This document shows, piece by piece, positions 37,121-48,022 of a stretch of 64,000 nt of DNA. Position 1 is the first letter of the stretch. Each line of letters opens with the position of its first letter. Position numbers and translations under genes: made by a program. The notes under the pieces are model-generated. The model worked only from the letters and a program-made list of their open reading frames with translations. It was not told where the DNA came from and ran no database searches. Origin of the DNA: Streptomyces spongiicola (GTDB lineage Bacteria > Actinomycetota > Actinomycetes > Streptomycetales > Streptomycetaceae); assembly GCF_003122365.1 (NCBI RefSeq), contig NZ_CP029254.1, forward strand, positions 6,078,001 to 6,142,000. Reading direction: 5' to 3'.

Positions 37121-37944
37121 GCGAGATCCGGGACGAGAACGGCGGCGAGCTGCACTCCGCCTGCGGCGCCTACGTGCTGCACGCGCTGCCCGAGGACGAG
37201 CGGCGGGCGTTCGAGGAGCACCTCGAGTCCTGCGCGGCCTGCGCCCACGAGGTCGCGGTGCTCACGGAATCGGCGGCACGACTCGCCCAGCCGGTCACGG
37301 CCGACCCCCCCGAGCACCTGCGGCGCCGGGTGCGGGACAGGATCGCCGTCACCCCCCAGACCCCCTACGCGACCCGCGTTCCGCGCGAGAGCCCCGAGCC
37401 GGAGCCCGCCCCACCCGCCCGGCCCGCTGCCGGGGAACCGGTCCCGTCCGGCGTCCGGCGCTCACCCGTCCCCCGGATCCTGCGGGTGGCGCTCGCCGCC
37501 TGCGCCGCGCTGGCCGTGGCCTTCGGCGGTGTCGCCGTGTCGCAGTACCAGGCCGCCGAGGAGGCGCGCTCCCAGCTGCACGCGGCCGAGGAGCAGTACG
37601 CGGGTGTGGCCGACGTGCTCGCCGCACCGGACGTGGAACTCCACACCCAGCGGCTCCCGGACGGCGGGACCGGCACCATCGCCGTGTCCCGGAGTCAGGA
37701 CGCCGCGGTGTTCTGCGCGACGGGAGTACGACCGCTCCCGGTCGGCCAGACCTACGCCCTGTGGTTCAGCGAGGACGGCTCCTTCCGCCCGGCGGGCCTG
37801 GTCAGCGGGGGTGAGGCGCAGGACATGCAGATGCTCAACGGCCCGGTCTCGGGGGCGACGGCCGTCGGTATCACCATCGAACCCGCCGGTGGCTCGTCCG
37901 CGCCCACCGGCCGGCCGATGGGACTGATCGACATTCCGGCCTGA
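37117..37944 (+). CDS. rskA: RskA-family membrane anti-sigma factor
   Basis: A 275-residue anti-sigma factor. The N-terminal zinc-binding domain has H35-x3-C39-x2-C42 (EEHLESCAAC) with His13/Cys16 before it. A Pro-rich linker leads to one membrane segment (about 117-137, LRVALAACAALAVAFGGVAV). The extracytoplasmic RskA domain follows (VGQTYALWFSEDGSFRPAGL). It would hold the preceding sigma factor at the membrane until proteolysis. The ATGA overlap implies coupled translation. Confidence 0.93.
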   Translation: MSEIRDENGGELHSACGAYVLHALPEDERRAFEEHLESCAACAHEVAVLTESAARLAQPVTADPPEHLRRRVRDRIAVTPQTPYATRVPRESPEPEPAPPARPAAGEPVPSGVRRSPVPRILRVALAACAALAVAFGGVAVSQYQAAEEARSQLHAAEEQYAGVADVLAAPDVELHTQRLPDGGTGTIAVSRSQDAAVFCATGVRPLPVGQTYALWFSEDGSFRPAGLVSGGEAQDMQMLNGPVSGATAVGITIEPAGGSSAPTGRPMGLIDIPA

Positions 37945-37977
37945 GCTGCCGCGCCGGACGTTCACCGTGACATGGCC

Positions 37978-38090
37978 CGCGGGTGGGTGGCCGAACCGTG
38001 GCGCCCCTGCGGGCGGTCGGCCGATCCGTGAGGCGCCCCTGCGGGCGGTCGGCCGATCCGTGAGGCGCCCCTGCGGGCGGGCGAGCCGTG
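37978..38090. repeat. 32-bp tandem repeat
   Basis: Two perfect 32-base units (38009-38040 and 38041-38072, starting GCGGGCGGTCGGCCGATC) are flanked by degenerate partial units. Confidence 0.85.
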
Positions 38091-38158
38091 GTGTGGCTGT
38101 GAGCGGTGTGCCGTCGGCCGGGGCCGCGAGGGGGCGCGCCGCCCACGGGCCTGTGACC

Positions 38159-38192
38159 GCCGCTGCCCCGGGTCAAGACCCGGGGCAGCGGC
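38159..38192. terminator. Two-way hairpin terminator
   Basis: A perfect 15-bp stem with a CAAG loop lies between the convergent rskA and P450 genes. GTTGCC hexamers and GCGGGCT heptamers follow at 38210-38285. Confidence 0.85.
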
Positions 38193-38302
38193 AGTCCAAC
38201 GGGCTCTCACTGCCGTTGCCGTTGCCGTTGGCGTTGGCCGTTGCCGTTGCCGTTGCGGGCTGCGGGCTGCGGGCTGCGGGTTGCCGGGTGCGGGTCGGTG
38301 GG

Positions 38303-39601
38303 TCAGCCCGTGCCGAAGGGTGCGACCTCGCCAGGGGCGGAACGAGGGACCTCGCCTCCCTGGGTGGGGCCGCCGCCACGGCCGCCCGCGGGCGTGAACG
38401 TCACCGGCAGCCGGGTGGGGCCGCGCAGTCCGCCCGGCCGCCAGCCGAGTTCCTCCGGCGGCACGGTCAGCGCGAGATCCGGCAGGCGCCGCAGCACGGT
38501 GCCGATGGCGACCTGGCCTTCCAGCCTGGCCAGCGGGGCCCCCAGGCAGTAATGGATCCCGTGGCCGAAGGCGAGGTGGGCGTTGTCGCGCCGGGTGATG
38601 TCCAGCCGGTCCGGATCGGTGAACCGGTCCGGGTCGCGGTCGGCGACGGCGGAGGCGATCAGTACGGTCGCCCCACGCGGCACCGTCACACCGGCGATCT
38701 CGACGTCCTCTCGAGCGAACCTCGCGATTCCGGGACTGACGGGTCCGTCGTAGCGCAGGAACTCCTCGATCGCCCCGGGCAGCAGTTCCGGTTCGTCCCT
38801 CAGCAGCGCCAGCTGGCCGGGGTGGGCGAGCAGCGCCGCGACACCGCTGCCGATCAGGTTGACCGTCGTGATGTACCCGGCGACGAGCAGCAGGAAGGCC
38901 ATGGCGATCAGCTCGTCCTCGTTCAGCCGCTGCTCCTCGTCACGGGCGGCGATGAGCGCGCTCAGCAGATCGTCCCCCGGCCGGGCCCGCTTGTCCGCGA
39001 TGAGACCGGTCAGATAGCCGCGCATGCGCTGCCACGCCGCGTCCACCACGGCCGGGTCCGGCATCTCCGCCCGGCGCAGCAGAATGTCGTCGGCCCACCG
39101 CTGGAACTCGTGCCGGTCGTCCAGCGGGACGCCGAGGAGTTCGCTGATGACGGTGACCGGGAGCGGCAGCGCGAAGTCCGAGACGAGTTCCGCCCGGCCG
39201 GCGGGCAGCACACCGTCGATCAGCCGGTCGGCGATCTCCTGGATCCTCGGCCGCAGCTCCGCCACCCGGCGTGCGGTGAACGCCTTCGAGACCAGCCGGC
39301 GCAGCCGGGTGTGGTCGGGCGGGTCGGTGCGCAGCATGTTGCTCACCATCGACTCGCGCTCCGTCGAGGGCAGCTGCTGCATCAGCCGCGGGTCCGAGGC
39401 GTCGCGGACGTCGCTGCTCAGCCGGGAGTCCGACAAGGCCGCCAGGCCGTCCTCGTAGCGGGTCACCAGCCAGGCCTCCACCCCGCCGGCGATCACGGCC
39501 CGGCGCACCGGACCCTCCTCGCGCAGCCGGCGGTAGAGCGGGAACGGATCCGCGACGAAGGCGGGGTCGGTATAGGGCAGAAGGACCGGCTGCTCGCTCA
39601 T
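38303..39601 (-). CDS. Cytochrome P450 with atypical I-helix
   Basis: A 432-residue soluble P450. The heme loop is FGHGIHYCLG with the Cys ligand, the ExxR motif is EEFLR, and RPGDDLLSALI is typical of bacterial CYP105/CYP107-type enzymes. The I-helix reads AGYITT, where most have AGHETT; the acidic residue of the acid-alcohol pair is replaced by Ile although both Thr remain. The C-terminus has an extra Gly/Pro-rich tail of about 25 residues. It diverges from an FAD monooxygenase gene, and the two may act in one pathway. No ferredoxin gene is adjacent. Confidence 0.92.
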   Translation of the reverse strand: MSEQPVLLPYTDPAFVADPFPLYRRLREEGPVRRAVIAGGVEAWLVTRYEDGLAALSDSRLSSDVRDASDPRLMQQLPSTERESMVSNMLRTDPPDHTRLRRLVSKAFTARRVAELRPRIQEIADRLIDGVLPAGRAELVSDFALPLPVTVISELLGVPLDDRHEFQRWADDILLRRAEMPDPAVVDAAWQRMRGYLTGLIADKRARPGDDLLSALIAARDEEQRLNEDELIAMAFLLLVAGYITTVNLIGSGVAALLAHPGQLALLRDEPELLPGAIEEFLRYDGPVSPGIARFAREDVEIAGVTVPRGATVLIASAVADRDPDRFTDPDRLDITRRDNAHLAFGHGIHYCLGAPLARLEGQVAIGTVLRRLPDLALTVPPEELGWRPGGLRGPTRLPVTFTPAGGRGGGPTQGGEVPRSAPGEVAPFGTG

Positions 39602-39690
39602 GTTGCCTCCCGGGAAGCGGCACGGTTCTTTGTGCCGCAGACATCCTGCCTGAGGTTATATATCCAATTGTTACCGATATCGGGGCGCCG
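39602..39690. promoter_or_regulatory. AT-rich divergent promoter segment
   Basis: Positions 39650-39682 are AT-rich (TTATATATCCAATTGTTACC) and contain the palindrome CCGATATCGG at 39674-39683. This is the likely promoter of the P450 gene and perhaps also of the monooxygenase. Confidence 0.55.
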
Positions 39691-39830
39691 TCGGGCGCCG
39701 TCGGGCGCCGTCGGGTGTCATCGGGCGTGGTCGGGCGTGGTCGGGCGTGGTCGGGCGTGGTCGGGTGCCGTCGGGTGTCATCGGGTGTCATCGGGTGTCA
39801 TCGGGTGTCATCGGGCGTGGTCGGGCGTGG
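39691..39830. repeat. 14-copy decamer array in the P450/monooxygenase promoter
   Basis: Fourteen head-to-tail decamers, all beginning TCGGG and in strict 10-base phase, fill the space between the AT-rich segment and the monooxygenase ribosome site. The variants are TCGGGCGTGG (6), TCGGGTGTCA (5), TCGGGCGCCG (2) and TCGGGTGCCG (1). The next degenerate unit, TCGAAGGGAG, is itself the ribosome site. Confidence 0.95.
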
Positions 39831-39848
39831 TCGAAGGGAGCGGTTGCC

Positions 39849-41081
39849 ATGGAGCGGACCACCTGCTGTGTGGTGGGCGGCGGACCTGCGGGGATGGTCC
39901 TCGGCCTGCTGCTGGCCAGGGCCGGGGTGGACGTCGTCGTGCTGGAGAAGCACGGCGACTTCCTGCGCGACTTCCGCGGCGACACCGTGCACCCCTCCAC
40001 CCTGGCCCTGCTGGACGACCTGGGCCTGGCCGAGCGGTTCGCCCGGTTGCCGCAGCGCCGGGTGACCACGGTGCAGCTGCCCGTCGGACCGGACCGCTCC
40101 CTGATCACCGTGGGGGACATCGGCGCGCTCCGCGGCACGTACAACTACATCGCGATGGTGCCCCAATGGGACCTGCTCGATCTCCTCGCGGACGAGGCCG
40201 GCCGGGAACCGTCCTTCTCGCTCCGGATGAACACCGAGGCGACCTCCTTCCTGCTGGAGCGCGGACGGGTCAACGGCGTCCGCTACCGCACCTCCGACGG
40301 GCGCACCGGGGAACTGCGGGCCGCACTCACCGTCGCGTGCGACGGCAGGGGCTCGATCGCGCGGGCGCTGCCCGAACTCGGCCTGGAGCGCTTCGACTGC
40401 CCCATGGACGCCTGGTGGTTCAGGCTGCCCCGGCACGAGGGTGATCCGAGCGGGCTGGTGGGAGGGGTCGGCGACAGGTTCTTCAGCGCGCTGATCGACC
40501 GCGGCGACTACTGGCAGATCGCCGCACTTATCCCCAAGGGCACCGACGCCGTGCTGCGCGCGCAGGGTCTGGACCGGTTCATGGCGCGGTTCACCTCCGC
40601 GGTCCCGTGGCTCTCCGACCGCGCGCACACGCTCACCTCGTGGGACGAGGTGAAGCTGCTCGACGTAAGGCTCGACCGGTTGCGGCGCTGGCACCGCCCG
40701 GGGCTGCTGTGCATCGGCGACGCAGCCCACGCCATGTCGCCGGTCTTCGGCATCGGCATCAACCTCGCCGTCGAGGACGCGGTCGCCGCCGCCCGCCATC
40801 TCGTCCGTCCCCTGGGCGAGGGCCGGGTGGGCCTCCGCGACGTACGCCGCGTCCAGCGCCGCCGATGGCCCACCACCGCGGGGACCCAGGCGCTCCAGCG
40901 CCTCGCCCACGCCAGGGTGATCGGGCCCCTGCTGGCCGGGGAACCCGCCTTCGGCGGCCCCGAACCGGCCAGGCGCCTGGCCGAGTTCGTCACCACCTCC
41001 CGCCGGTTCCGGCGGCTCCCGGCCTACTTCCTCGCTTACGGCGCGCTGCGCGAGCGGCCGCCCGAGCAGTCGGTGCGGTGA
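39849..41081 (+). CDS. FAD-dependent monooxygenase (aromatic hydroxylase type)
   Basis: A 410-residue flavoprotein of the p-hydroxybenzoate hydroxylase fold. The FAD dinucleotide loop is VVGGGPAGM near residue 8, a DG-like motif is ACDGRGS, and the second FAD contact is CIGDAAHAMSPVFGIGIN. Such enzymes hydroxylate or epoxidise aromatic or polyketide substrates using NAD(P)H. ATG 39849 has AAGGGAG eight bases upstream. It diverges from a P450, which suggests a small tailoring or detoxification pair; no biosynthetic core gene is nearby. Confidence 0.9.
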   Translation: MERTTCCVVGGGPAGMVLGLLLARAGVDVVVLEKHGDFLRDFRGDTVHPSTLALLDDLGLAERFARLPQRRVTTVQLPVGPDRSLITVGDIGALRGTYNYIAMVPQWDLLDLLADEAGREPSFSLRMNTEATSFLLERGRVNGVRYRTSDGRTGELRAALTVACDGRGSIARALPELGLERFDCPMDAWWFRLPRHEGDPSGLVGGVGDRFFSALIDRGDYWQIAALIPKGTDAVLRAQGLDRFMARFTSAVPWLSDRAHTLTSWDEVKLLDVRLDRLRRWHRPGLLCIGDAAHAMSPVFGIGINLAVEDAVAAARHLVRPLGEGRVGLRDVRRVQRRRWPTTAGTQALQRLAHARVIGPLLAGEPAFGGPEPARRLAEFVTTSRRFRRLPAYFLAYGALRERPPEQSVR

Positions 41082-41484
41082 CCGACGCGGAACGGGCCAT
41101 GGGGCGACGGCTGGTGGAGCCGGGCCGGTGGCGGCGGGGCGGAAGCCTTCCGGGCTGATCCGCCCGGAGCCGCCGCGGGGCGGGGCGGTTCGGTTCAGGC
41201 GCACTCCGCAACCCCGCACTCCGCAACCCCGCACTCCGCAACCCCGGACGTCGGGCCCCGCTCCGCCGGGCGGAGCCCCCGCACCCGGCGCCGGGGCAGC
41301 GGGGCGCGGACGCCCGCCGGGCGCCGCCCCGGGGCGCCGCCCGGTCATCCGGCCCCTCGTGCGCCCGGTCCGCTCCCGGCTCCTCGCGGTCCGCTCCTCG
41401 CTGTCCGCTGTCCGCGGCAGGGGTCCGCGGCAGGGGTCCGCGCTGCGCGTCCCGGTCCACGGACCAGGCGTACGGGCCCGGACG
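41082..41484. repeat. Gap with a 15-bp triplicate
   Basis: No gene is supported between the convergent monooxygenase and acyl-CoA dehydrogenase genes. Three perfect copies of GCACTCCGCAACCCC lie at 41201-41245. TCCGCGGCAGGGG words repeat near 41410-41440. Confidence 0.8.
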
Positions 41485-43161
41485 TCAGTGCGTCGAGCCA
41501 CCCGGGACCCGGCCGAGGATCGCGTTCAGGTCGGCCGCCGGGGGGAGGGTGCCGAAGGCGAGCCCCGAGTCGCCGCCCAGGCGGGAGGCGCAGAAGGCGT
41601 CGGCCACGGCGGCTGGTGCGTAGCGGACGAGGAGGGAGCCCTGAAGCACCAGGGCGAGCCGCTCGACCAGCCGCCGGGCGCGCAGCTCGGCGTCGGCGGT
41701 GGACGCCAGCTCGCCGCGCAGCCTGCGCCATGCCCCGTCCAGCCGCCCGTCCGCGCCCGCGGCCGCCTCGACCTCCGACCGGAAGGCCTCCAGGCACTCC
41801 GGTTCGCGGGCGAGCGCACGGAGTACGTCGAGGGCGTTCACGTTGCCGGAGCCCTCCCAGATGCCGTTGAGCGGAGCCTCCCGGTAGAGCCGGGGCATGC
41901 CCGACGCCTCGTCATAGCCGTTGCCGCCCAGGCACTCCAGGGCCTCCGCGACCGCGGCGGGCTGCCGCTTGGGGACCCAGTACTTCCCGACTGCCGTGGC
42001 CAGCCGCAGGAAGGCCCGCTCCTGCGCGTCACCGCGCTGCGCCCGGTCCGCCGCGCCCGCGACCCGGAGTGCGAGCGTCGTCGCGGCCTCCGACTCCAGC
42101 CCCAGATCGGCGATGACGTTCCGCATCAGCGGCCGGTCGATCAGCCTGGCGCCGAACACGGCCCGGTGGCGCACATGGTGCGCCGCCTGCGCCAGCGCCG
42201 CCCGGATCCCCGACGCCGACCCCAGGATGCAGTCGAGCCGGGTCATGGTGACCATGTCGATGATGGTCCGGACCCCCTGCCCCTCCCGGCCGACCAGCCA
42301 GGCGACGGTGTCGTCGAACTCCGGCTCGCTGCTCGCGTTGCTGCGGTTGCCGAGCTTGTCCTTCAGCCGCTGGATGCGGAAGGTGTTGCGCAAGCCGTCC
42401 GGCAGCACCCGGGGCACCAGGAAGCAGGACAGCCCTCCCGGTGCCTGCGCCAGGACCAGGAACAGGTCGTTCATCGGGGCGCTGGTGAACCACTTGTGCC
42501 CGCGCAGCCGCCAGCTGCCGTCCGGCCGCACCGCGGCCGCCGTGGTGTTGGCGCGCACGTCCGTGCCGCCCTGCTTCTCGGTCATGCCCATACCGGCGAG
42601 GAGGCCCCGCTTGCTCCCGGGCTCCCGCAGGCCCGGGTCGTACACCCGGCTGGTCAGCAGCGGCTCGTAGGTCTCGGCGAGTTCCGGGGCCGACCGCAGT
42701 GCCGGTACGACGGCGTAGGTCATGGACACCGGGCAGCCGTGGCCCTGTTCGGCCGAACTCCACACCATGAAGCCCGCCGCACGGGCGACGTGCGCTCCCG
42801 GCCGGTCGTCCGCCCAGGGCGCCCCGCCCAGGCCCTCGCGGATGGCGACCTCCATCAGCGAATGGTAGGAGGGGTGGAAGCCGACCTCGTCGATCCGGTT
42901 GCCGTAGCGGTCGTGGGTGCGCAGTTCGGGCTCGTGGCGGTTGGCCTCCTCGGCCCAGCGCAGGACCTGCTCGGACCCGGCGAGCCGGCCGAGGCGGTGC
43001 AGGTCGTCCGCGTACCAGCCGGCGCCCTCGCGCCGCAGCCCCTCGAGCAGCACGGGGTCGTCGGCGACGTCGTGGCCGACGAGCGGCGGCGGCTGGTTGG
43101 TCACCTGGTGGGTACGGGCGGTGGGGTCGCTGCGCGGGGTCGCGTCCGCGGTGGCGGTCAT
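41485..43161 (-). CDS. AidB-like acyl-CoA dehydrogenase
   Basis: A 558-residue FAD-dependent acyl-CoA dehydrogenase of the AidB group. It has the group's length, the MTEKQGGTDVRANTT flavin-domain stretch and the signature YREAPLNGIWEGSGNVNALD. E. coli AidB binds DNA and protects against alkylation; actinobacterial members are often fatty-acid or isovaleryl-type dehydrogenases, so the function is open. The ATG overlaps the TetR stop (ATGA) and follows GGAGG. The TetR gene upstream is its likely regulator. Confidence 0.9.
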   Translation of the reverse strand: MTATADATPRSDPTARTHQVTNQPPPLVGHDVADDPVLLEGLRREGAGWYADDLHRLGRLAGSEQVLRWAEEANRHEPELRTHDRYGNRIDEVGFHPSYHSLMEVAIREGLGGAPWADDRPGAHVARAAGFMVWSSAEQGHGCPVSMTYAVVPALRSAPELAETYEPLLTSRVYDPGLREPGSKRGLLAGMGMTEKQGGTDVRANTTAAAVRPDGSWRLRGHKWFTSAPMNDLFLVLAQAPGGLSCFLVPRVLPDGLRNTFRIQRLKDKLGNRSNASSEPEFDDTVAWLVGREGQGVRTIIDMVTMTRLDCILGSASGIRAALAQAAHHVRHRAVFGARLIDRPLMRNVIADLGLESEAATTLALRVAGAADRAQRGDAQERAFLRLATAVGKYWVPKRQPAAVAEALECLGGNGYDEASGMPRLYREAPLNGIWEGSGNVNALDVLRALAREPECLEAFRSEVEAAAGADGRLDGAWRRLRGELASTADAELRARRLVERLALVLQGSLLVRYAPAAVADAFCASRLGGDSGLAFGTLPPAADLNAILGRVPGGSTH

Positions 43162-43847
43162 CGGGAGTCCTCCGGGGCGATCGGGGTGGTCGGGACGATC
43201 GGGGCGGTCTGGGCGGTCTGGGCGGTCGGGGCGGTGCCGCGCGTGGCGCCCGCGCAGCGCAGGGACATCGCCACCAGTTCGTCCACCAGACGGCCCGCCT
43301 CGGGCCCCTCCGCCGGCGTGGCGAGCGGGTCCACCAGCACCTCGCCGATGGCACCGGTCAGGGCGGCCGCGGTGATCTCCGGGTCCTGGCGGGGGAGCAC
43401 TCCGGTGTCGACGCCCTCTCTGACGATCTCGGCGAACACGGCGCGGTAGCGGCGCCGGAACTCCAGGCGCTCCCGGCCGACGGCCGGTTCGGCCGGCGCG
43501 GCGAGCAGCGCGTGGGCCAGCCCGCGCCGCTCCATGGCGCGGCGCGCGAAGACGCCGACCCCGAGGGCCAGCCGCTCCACCGGGTCGCCGCTGCCCTCCC
43601 TGAGCACCTCGCCGAGCACCTCGACCTCGTGGCCCGACGCCCGGCGGAACACCTCGACCGCCAGCGCCTGTTTCGAGGGGAAGTGCTGGTAGACGGAGCC
43701 GACGGACATACCGGCGGCGGCGGCGACCGCGGTGACGGACGCGTTCGCCCACCCGGCCTCGGCGACCACGGACGTGGCCTGCTCGACCAGGTGCTCCCGG
43801 GCGGCGGCTAGGCGGTCTTCGACGGCGGGCGGCCTGCGATAGGGCAT
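43158..43847 (-). CDS. TetR-family transcriptional regulator
   Basis: A 229-residue repressor. The HTH is at about residues 20-60 (VVAEAGWANASVTAVAAAAG; MSVGSVYQHFPSKQALAVEV). The helical ligand domain follows. The C-terminal tail is an odd Thr/Ala/Pro-rich repeat (TAQTAQTAPIVPTTPIAPED). It is the first gene of an operon with the AidB-like dehydrogenase, overlapping by four bases. An inverted repeat nine bases before the ATG is a probable autoregulatory operator. An acyl-CoA is a likely ligand, by analogy. Confidence 0.9.
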   Translation of the reverse strand: MPYRRPPAVEDRLAAAREHLVEQATSVVAEAGWANASVTAVAAAAGMSVGSVYQHFPSKQALAVEVFRRASGHEVEVLGEVLREGSGDPVERLALGVGVFARRAMERRGLAHALLAAPAEPAVGRERLEFRRRYRAVFAEIVREGVDTGVLPRQDPEITAAALTGAIGEVLVDPLATPAEGPEAGRLVDELVAMSLRCAGATRGTAPTAQTAQTAPIVPTTPIAPEDSR

Positions 43848-43855
43848 GGAACCAG

Positions 43856-43869
43856 TGAACCACCGTTCA
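43856..43869. promoter_or_regulatory. TetR operator, TGAAC-CACC-GTTCA
   Basis: A perfect 5-bp inverted repeat with a four-base centre lies just upstream of the TetR start. Its position and form fit autoregulation; there is no separate ribosome site, so translation may be leaderless. Confidence 0.6.
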
Positions 43870-44746
43870 GAGCTTCGTGCCAGACCTGCCGGACGCGGCG
43901 GAGCGGCCCCTCCGTGGCTGCACCGCCGGGCCGTTCGAGCCTGCGGACCGCCTGGCCACCCGGCCGCCGGCCTCCCCGCTACAGCGCTCTTCACGGGCGG
44001 GCAGGGCGGCGAGCACCGGGCACGGGCCCCGCGGGAACTCCGCCGCGCCGCGCATGGCGCACGGACTCCCTCCGGACGCGGTGGCCGGGACGGCCCGGGT
44101 ACGGAGCCCGGGCTCCGGACGGCGCCGCTCCGGTCCCGGGTGCCGGGCTCCGGACGGCGCCGCTCCGGTCCCGGGCACCAGGGCGCGAGGTCGTGCGCCC
44201 ACGGCCCCGCACCGGCGGGAAGCGGGGACTTCGCCGTGCCCGCACGGCACGAAGGCGGCGCACGGCCCGGACGCACGCGATCCCAGGGGGGATCTTTCGG
44301 CGAATCCCGTCTCCGACGATCTCGGTGCGGCTACGGTCTGTTGGGGCCCGTGCCGCGTCAGGCGGGGTTTGCCCGGGCGAACGGCGTCTGATGCGACACT
44401 GGCGGGTGGGGCGCTTCACCGCGGCGGGGCCGCCATGCGCCCCGGGTGCGGGTGGAGCTTGCGTCCCGGGTGTGGGTGAAGAGGGCAGGGGAGACCTCGT
44501 CAAGGCCCGGACACCCTCGAAGACCGGCTCGCGACGACGGCGGACGGCGATGGCCGACCCACCGCGGAGCCGCGGAGTCGAGGAGCCGAGGAGCCGCGAA
44601 ATCAGTGGAGCCGAGAAATCAGTGGAGCCGAGAAGTCGCGGGACGCGGCCACTGCCCGGCCCGCCCCGAACCACGCCGACGGCGGGCAACGCCCGTATCG
44701 GCCGGAAGCCAAACCGTTCATGACGTTCCCACAGAAAGAGACCCCC
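43870..44746. other. 0.88-kb gap with repeats and a collapsed inverted-repeat element
   Basis: No gene is supported between the divergent TetR and htpG genes. A 41-base unit (GGGCTCCGGACGGCGCCGCT...) is tandemly doubled at about 44105-44180. GAGCCGAG/AAATCAGTG units repeat at 44575-44640, close to htpG. A collapsed element lies at 44347-44402. Confidence 0.65.
44347..44402. mobile_element. Collapsed copy of the 57834-57997 inverted-repeat element
   Basis: Two 28-base ends sit back to back. The left end matches the left end of the element at 57834 at 25 of 28 positions; the right end matches that element's right end at about 22 of 28. Nothing lies between them, so this looks like an internal-deletion derivative able to form a hairpin. 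Confidence 0.65.
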
Positions 44747-46666
<1,920 letters not shown>

Positions 46667-46966
46667 CCGAGGGTGCGGCCCGGCACGACCGGAGCGCGCG
46701 GGTCGCACCCACCCCGACTCCGCCGGGGCGGGTCGCGAACCGGACGCCGCAGGCTCCGCCCCGCGGGGGAGGGAGCCGCCCGCATCACCTCCCGGCCCAC
46801 CCTCCAGGCGAACCCGGTCGCCCCGGCACCCCGGCGGAGCGCCGCGGCGGCCGGGGCGGCGCGGTTCGCCGGGGACCGCCCGTACCCAGGCCGTCCCCGA
46901 CCCCGGTGGGAGGCGTCCGGCGTCCGGCTGCCCTTTCGGGGAGGACGAGGACGCCGAGGGGGTTCG
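46667..46966. other. Gap between convergent htpG and the arsenic genes
   Basis: No gene and no strong hairpin are seen in these 300 GC-rich bases. Confidence 0.55.
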
Positions 46967-48022
46967 TCACGCCGACAGGGCGGCGATCTCGCGTGCCGCG
47001 TCCCGGGCGGTGCGGCCGACCCCGACGAGGGTGGCGGAGGCGGGGCCGGTCCAGTCTCCGTAGCCGAGGAGATGCAGACGCGGCTCGCCGGCGGCCCGGG
47101 TACCCGACGTGGCGATACGGCCGCGCGGGCCCCTGAGCCCGAGGGGGGTGAGGTGGGAGAGCGCCGGCCGGAAGCCGGTGCACCAGATGACGGCGTCCGC
47201 CTCGGCCCGGGTGCCGTCGGGCCACTCCGCGCCGTGGGCCGTCAGCCGGGTGAACATCGTCGTGGACCGGAGCAGTCCTCGGTCCCGGGCGTATCGGACA
47301 GGCGGTACCGCGACGACGTCGCCCAGTGACGCCACACCCCCGGTATCGGTACGGCCCGCTTCAAGGGCCCTGCGGCGCGCGGTGGCGACGTCGAACAGCA
47401 CGCGCCCGTCGACGTCGTCGGGAAGGAAGCGGGGCGGGCGCCGGGTGGCCCAGACGAGGTCGGCGTGCCCGGCGAGGTCGGCCGCGATCTGGGCGCCCGA
47501 GTTGCCGCCGCCGACGACGATGACGCGCTTCCCGGCGAAGTCCCGCGGCCGGCGGTAGCCGACCGCGTGGAGTTGTTCGCCCCGGAAGGAGGCGCGGCCG
47601 GGCACCGCCGGCAGGAACGGCCGTGACCAGGTGCCGGTCGCGCTGATCACGGCACCGGCCCGCCAGCCGCCGGTTTCGGTTTCGACCCGCAGCAGGGGGC
47701 CGTCGCGGTGTACGCCGTGGACCTGGGCTCCGTGCTGCACCGGCAGTTCGTAGCGCTTCTCGTAGTCGGCGAGATAGTCCACCACGTGCCGGGCGTCCGG
47801 GTACGGCTCGCCGGGCCGGGGCGGCATGAGCCGGCCGGGCAGCGAGGAGAAGGCCGCCGGGGAGAACAGGCGGAGGGAGTCCCAGGCGTGCTGCCAGGCC
47901 CCGCCCGGCGCGGCCTGGGCGTCGAGGACGGTGAAGTCGATGCCGAGGCGGCGCAGATGGTAGCCGGCGGCCAGTCCGGACTGGCCGCCGCCGATCACCA
48001 CCACCCGTGTCCGCCGGGTCAT
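46967..48022 (-). CDS. arsO: ArsO-like flavin-dependent monooxygenase
   Basis: A 351-residue flavoprotein with two Rossmann motifs: VVIGGGQSGLAAG for FAD near the N-terminus and VVGGGNSGAQIA for NADPH at about residue 170. An ATG box-like CTGFRPAL comes before the C-terminus. It belongs to the group of flavin monooxygenases called ArsO in actinobacterial arsenic clusters, whose exact reaction is not settled. It overlaps the aquaporin stop by four bases and is the third gene of the arsR-aquaporin-arsO strand. Confidence 0.8.
   Translation of the reverse strand: MTRRTRVVVIGGGQSGLAAGYHLRRLGIDFTVLDAQAAPGGAWQHAWDSLRLFSPAAFSSLPGRLMPPRPGEPYPDARHVVDYLADYEKRYELPVQHGAQVHGVHRDGPLLRVETETGGWRAGAVISATGTWSRPFLPAVPGRASFRGEQLHAVGYRRPRDFAGKRVIVVGGGNSGAQIAADLAGHADLVWATRRPPRFLPDDVDGRVLFDVATARRRALEAGRTDTGGVASLGDVVAVPPVRYARDRGLLRSTTMFTRLTAHGAEWPDGTRAEADAVIWCTGFRPALSHLTPLGLRGPRGRIATSGTRAAGEPRLHLLGYGDWTGPASATLVGVGRTARDAAREIAALSA

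Noticed and set aside
38303..41081. Biosynthetic gene cluster around the P450 and FAD monooxygenase
   Set aside because: No polyketide, peptide or terpene core gene is present in the window; two tailoring-type genes are not enough.
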